Positions 4,348-6,893 of a DNA stretch of 6,893 nucleotides are shown here, in pieces; the first letter of the stretch is position 1, and each line of letters starts with the position of its first letter. The stretch lies in contig CAXSCR010000109.1 of the NCBI GenBank assembly GCA_964235605.1, positions 1 to 6,893 of the forward strand, written 5' to 3'. This stretch comes from DATCRE01 sp964235605 (lineage in GTDB: Bacteria > Bacteroidota > Bacteroidia > Cytophagales > Cyclobacteriaceae). The translations under genes were made by a program, and so were the position numbers. The notes below the pieces were generated by a model. That model saw only the letters and a program-made list of their open reading frames with translations, had not been told where the DNA came from and did not search any database.

Positions 4348-6858
4348 ATGTCGAGTTTTTATCGAAAAATCCCGCTGAAGATTACTAAGATCTTCCTTTT
4401 ATTGTTTGCACTTTCATCTACTGCTTTTGGACAATCTTCTGATCAACAAGAAGAAGACGCCCGAAATATCGTTCAATCTTCAGAATTTATTATTGAGGGT
4501 GTTGCTGTCGCAAACAGCTCCAAAACATATTTTAATTCAGACAGTACTGATGTGTATGGTTCGTTTGACTTTAACATATCTAGTGTTTATAGAGGCAACC
4601 TTACCATAGGTACAGTACAAATTGTTATTAAAGGTGTTGGAACATCATATATAAAAAATGGCAAACGTATTTACAAAGCACCTTATATAGAAAGTGACCT
4701 AGGTATAACGTTTGGTGAACGCTGCATTGTCTTTGCAAAAAGGGCTGATGCACCATCAAATCCTTACCAAATCTCTTCACTTACAAATAGTCAATTACTT
4801 ACACCAGTTGCTAATTTTGGGGCCAGTATTGCTTGGCCTGGGGCGGCTCAGAATAGATTTGTAGGGCCATCTATGATGCGTAAATTTTTGACTGAGAAGG
4901 AGATTTATGATTATCTAAGGTCATTGGGTGTTAGTATTCCAGATGCAGTTTATAATAACGCATCAAATAGAAATACTCAAAATAACGTTAATGTAACTGT
5001 TAAAGCTCCGATCAAAAGCCAAACCAGAGAAGAGATATTACAGGATAAAATTAACCATTATAAGGTCTTGCTTAAACGATATGAACTAAAGAAGGAATAT
5101 CAGAATGACGATCATTCAAAAGAAGCAGCAGAGGCAAGGAAGCAACTTAAATATTGGGAAGATAAGTATAGCCGTTTCAAAAAAAAAGAAATTGGAGATG
5201 TAGAGATAGATCAGTTAATTAAACAAGCATCCTCAGGTGTAAATATCAAGAAAACAGAAGGCGATAACCATGATTTTACATTTCGTATTGCTAATCAGAG
5301 ATTCACAAACGTTAATAGAACTCTTGAATTTGATGTATTCGGAAAGGTAAACCAACATGGTTTGTATCTGGAATGGGTTGATCTCTACTTTGATTATAAC
5401 ACTGCATTATTTGGTAAAGGCGTTACTGGAAACCGCAAGACAACAATCACAAATGGGTCATCGTGGAGCGATACTTATTATGCCACTGCCATTTATGACA
5501 TAGATGATGATAATACGGAAGGTGCGAGTTTGATAGTTAGAACTAGCAACAGTGGGGTGAAGGAAGCAGAAATGATGACCTATGACACAGAAATGCTACT
5601 GTTCCATGTCAAGATAGAAACTGCTACTACTGCTTGTGGTATGGATTCTAAATTGGATTATAACACCGCTTTACTAAGTGCTCACACTGCTGACAATACT
5701 TATGGTATTGATCCGTCGATTTCACAATCGCTCAGTTTTGACAACGTTTATGTACAATCCTTTCCGCCCATAGTAACTTGTAAACCTTTTATTGAAAGCA
5801 TTACTTACAATTCGCCACCACCACTCGTAGCAGGTAAGAATCAAACCATAACTATCAAAGGTGTTAACTTTGGAAGTTTTAGAGGATCGGGAAAGGTTCA
5901 GTTTAAGAATGCTGATGATGGTGGCGCAACCTATCTGACTGATTTCGATGTGCAGGATTATAAAAACTGGTCTGATAATGCAATTACATTAGTTATTCCA
6001 TCAGTAGTAGTAGCCGCAGCGCGTCCTGGTCACCCTGACGAGGCGCCAGCTCCCGGGACTGGTACAATCAAGCTTTATAACAATGTTATGGATACTTGTA
6101 TAAGTGTTGATTCAGTTAAAATAAAATACGGACTGATGAACACACCCGATGTTGATAAAATAAGGTACTACCTAAGGAACAGTGATAAATCTGGGGGTAT
6201 AACTTTTCAACTTGGAACAGGCGTATCAAATAATCCCAGTGCCAAGGCTGCAATTGAAATGGCATTAGCAGAATGGTCATGTAAATTGAATGTTGACTTA
6301 AAACTTGGTACTGATATAGTTGCAGGTATTGCTGATGATGGGCGCAATGTCATCGCGCTTGAGCCGAATTTGAGCTCAGTACAGAAAACCCACATTCGCC
6401 TTGAAGCATGTGGTACATACGATAAAGAAGCCGTAACATACCGTGAGATTGATATTGGGATTAAGCCTGGTGTGAGCTGGTACTATGACCTTACAGAAAC
6501 CGATGTGCCCAAGGGTAAAATAGATTTTTATCAAGGATTCCTTCATGAAATAGGACACGCTTTAGGACTTACACACGTCATCGATAAGAAAGACTTGATG
6601 TATTATGGTCTTTCACAAAATGGTGTAAAAGCAGCGGATAGAATTAATCTTAACCGCACAACTGCTGATGTCGGCGCCTTGGATCAGGTAGAGGCCAGTA
6701 GGAAAATGGATTGGGTATGCAGAAAATATGACTCCCTAACATTGTCAGCTAATGTCAGGCCGATCAATTGTGATGGTTTTGTAGTGGGTATTGATGATCA
6801 TGTAGATATTATTGGAGCGACCAAAATATTTAATCCTGGTCAGCGATTCAGCGATTAA
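4348..6858 (+). CDS. Secreted multidomain matrixin-type zinc metalloprotease with IPT/TIG domain
   Basis: This 836-residue protein is probably an exported zinc peptidase. Residues 1-29 are a Sec signal peptide (basic start, KIFLLLFALSSTAFG, cleavage before Gln30). Residues 30-190 form a domain with IVQSSEFIIEGVAV and FGERCIVFAK that I associate with secreted Bacteroidota proteins. Residues 227-292 are charged and Lys/Glu-rich, a likely coiled coil. Residues 300-475 look like a beta-sandwich (LEFDVFGKVN, LYFDYNTALFG). Residues 480-595 match an IPT/TIG fold (ITIKGVNFG, VQFKN, ITLVIPS). The catalytic part starts near 600: HEIGHALGLTH (733-743) gives three zinc-binding His and the catalytic Glu734, and DLMYYG with Met751 is the Met-turn, as in matrixins/metzincins. 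No pro-domain cysteine switch is evident. I see no type IX secretion C-terminal domain, although proteins of this kind often have one. The ATG follows an A-rich leader without Shine-Dalgarno. It ends at a tandem octamer that may have caused premature termination. Confidence 0.88.
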   Translation: MSSFYRKIPLKITKIFLLLFALSSTAFGQSSDQQEEDARNIVQSSEFIIEGVAVANSSKTYFNSDSTDVYGSFDFNISSVYRGNLTIGTVQIVIKGVGTSYIKNGKRIYKAPYIESDLGITFGERCIVFAKRADAPSNPYQISSLTNSQLLTPVANFGASIAWPGAAQNRFVGPSMMRKFLTEKEIYDYLRSLGVSIPDAVYNNASNRNTQNNVNVTVKAPIKSQTREEILQDKINHYKVLLKRYELKKEYQNDDHSKEAAEARKQLKYWEDKYSRFKKKEIGDVEIDQLIKQASSGVNIKKTEGDNHDFTFRIANQRFTNVNRTLEFDVFGKVNQHGLYLEWVDLYFDYNTALFGKGVTGNRKTTITNGSSWSDTYYATAIYDIDDDNTEGASLIVRTSNSGVKEAEMMTYDTEMLLFHVKIETATTACGMDSKLDYNTALLSAHTADNTYGIDPSISQSLSFDNVYVQSFPPIVTCKPFIESITYNSPPPLVAGKNQTITIKGVNFGSFRGSGKVQFKNADDGGATYLTDFDVQDYKNWSDNAITLVIPSVVVAAARPGHPDEAPAPGTGTIKLYNNVMDTCISVDSVKIKYGLMNTPDVDKIRYYLRNSDKSGGITFQLGTGVSNNPSAKAAIEMALAEWSCKLNVDLKLGTDIVAGIADDGRNVIALEPNLSSVQKTHIRLEACGTYDKEAVTYREIDIGIKPGVSWYYDLTETDVPKGKIDFYQGFLHEIGHALGLTHVIDKKDLMYYGLSQNGVKAADRINLNRTTADVGALDQVEASRKMDWVCRKYDSLTLSANVRPINCDGFVVGIDDHVDIIGATKIFNPGQRFSD
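6841..6856 (+). repeat. Tandem octamer at the 3' end of the protease gene
   Basis: CAGCGATT is present twice in direct succession (6841-6848 and 6849-6856), and the second copy runs into the stop codon TAA (6856-6858). Eight bases is not a multiple of three, so a duplication here would change the frame. With one copy removed, the reading continues open to the window edge (15 codons, starting QRLNFFQIADLF). Confidence 0.7.
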
Positions 6859-6893
6859 ATTTTTTTCAGATTGCTGACCTCTTCTCTTTAGGA

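Noticed and set aside
1..6893. CRISPR array, tRNA, rRNA or riboswitch
   Set aside because: I saw no regularly spaced repeats, no cloverleaf with a T-loop GTTCRA motif, and no riboswitch core on either strand.

Overview
The window looks like a piece of a chromosome from the phylum Bacteroidota. The evidence is indirect but agrees: the DNA is AT-rich, neither large gene has a Shine-Dalgarno site before its ATG, one exported protein is a lipoprotein with an acidic Cys-Ser-Asp-Glu start typical of Bacteroidota surface lipoproteins, and both large proteins are of types I associate with that phylum. I cannot name a genus.

Layout. Positions 30-519 hold the N-terminal part of an IS5/IS1182-type transposase, frameshifted and cut off, so dead. 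Positions 520-1261 are AT-rich and carry only decayed ORF pieces (633-990) and a pair of overlapping inverted repeats (1117-1167). An intact gene for a right-handed parallel beta-helix lipoprotein follows (1262-2677), closed by a textbook rho-independent terminator (2706-2737). Directly behind its T-tract lies a degenerate group II intron of class C (about 2738-3251). It keeps domain V, domain VI and a domain III motif but has lost most of domain I and any reverse transcriptase. Insertion just after a terminator is the known preference of class C introns, so the position makes sense. On the minus strand, 3340-3669 encodes a small XRE-family helix-turn-helix regulator whose first helix appears to extend upstream in another frame, pointing to a frameshift or a shortened start. 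Positions 3726-4347 contain a likely promoter for that regulator and otherwise nothing convincing. Positions 4348-6858 encode an 836-residue secreted multidomain metalloprotease with a matrixin-type zinc site (HEIGHALGLTH plus a Met-turn) behind an IPT/TIG domain. It stops at a tandem 8-bp duplication, close to the right edge of the window.

How the parts relate. I see no operon. The two exported proteins are transcribed separately, 1.7 kb apart, with mobile-element debris and a regulator between them. A beta-helix surface lipoprotein and a secreted matrixin would suit a cell that handles extracellular polymers or surfaces, but no substrate can be read from the sequence. The least ordinary items are the terminator-linked class C intron relic, the probable frameshift in the regulator, and the octamer duplication at the end of the protease gene. 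I did not find a convincing new multi-gene system.
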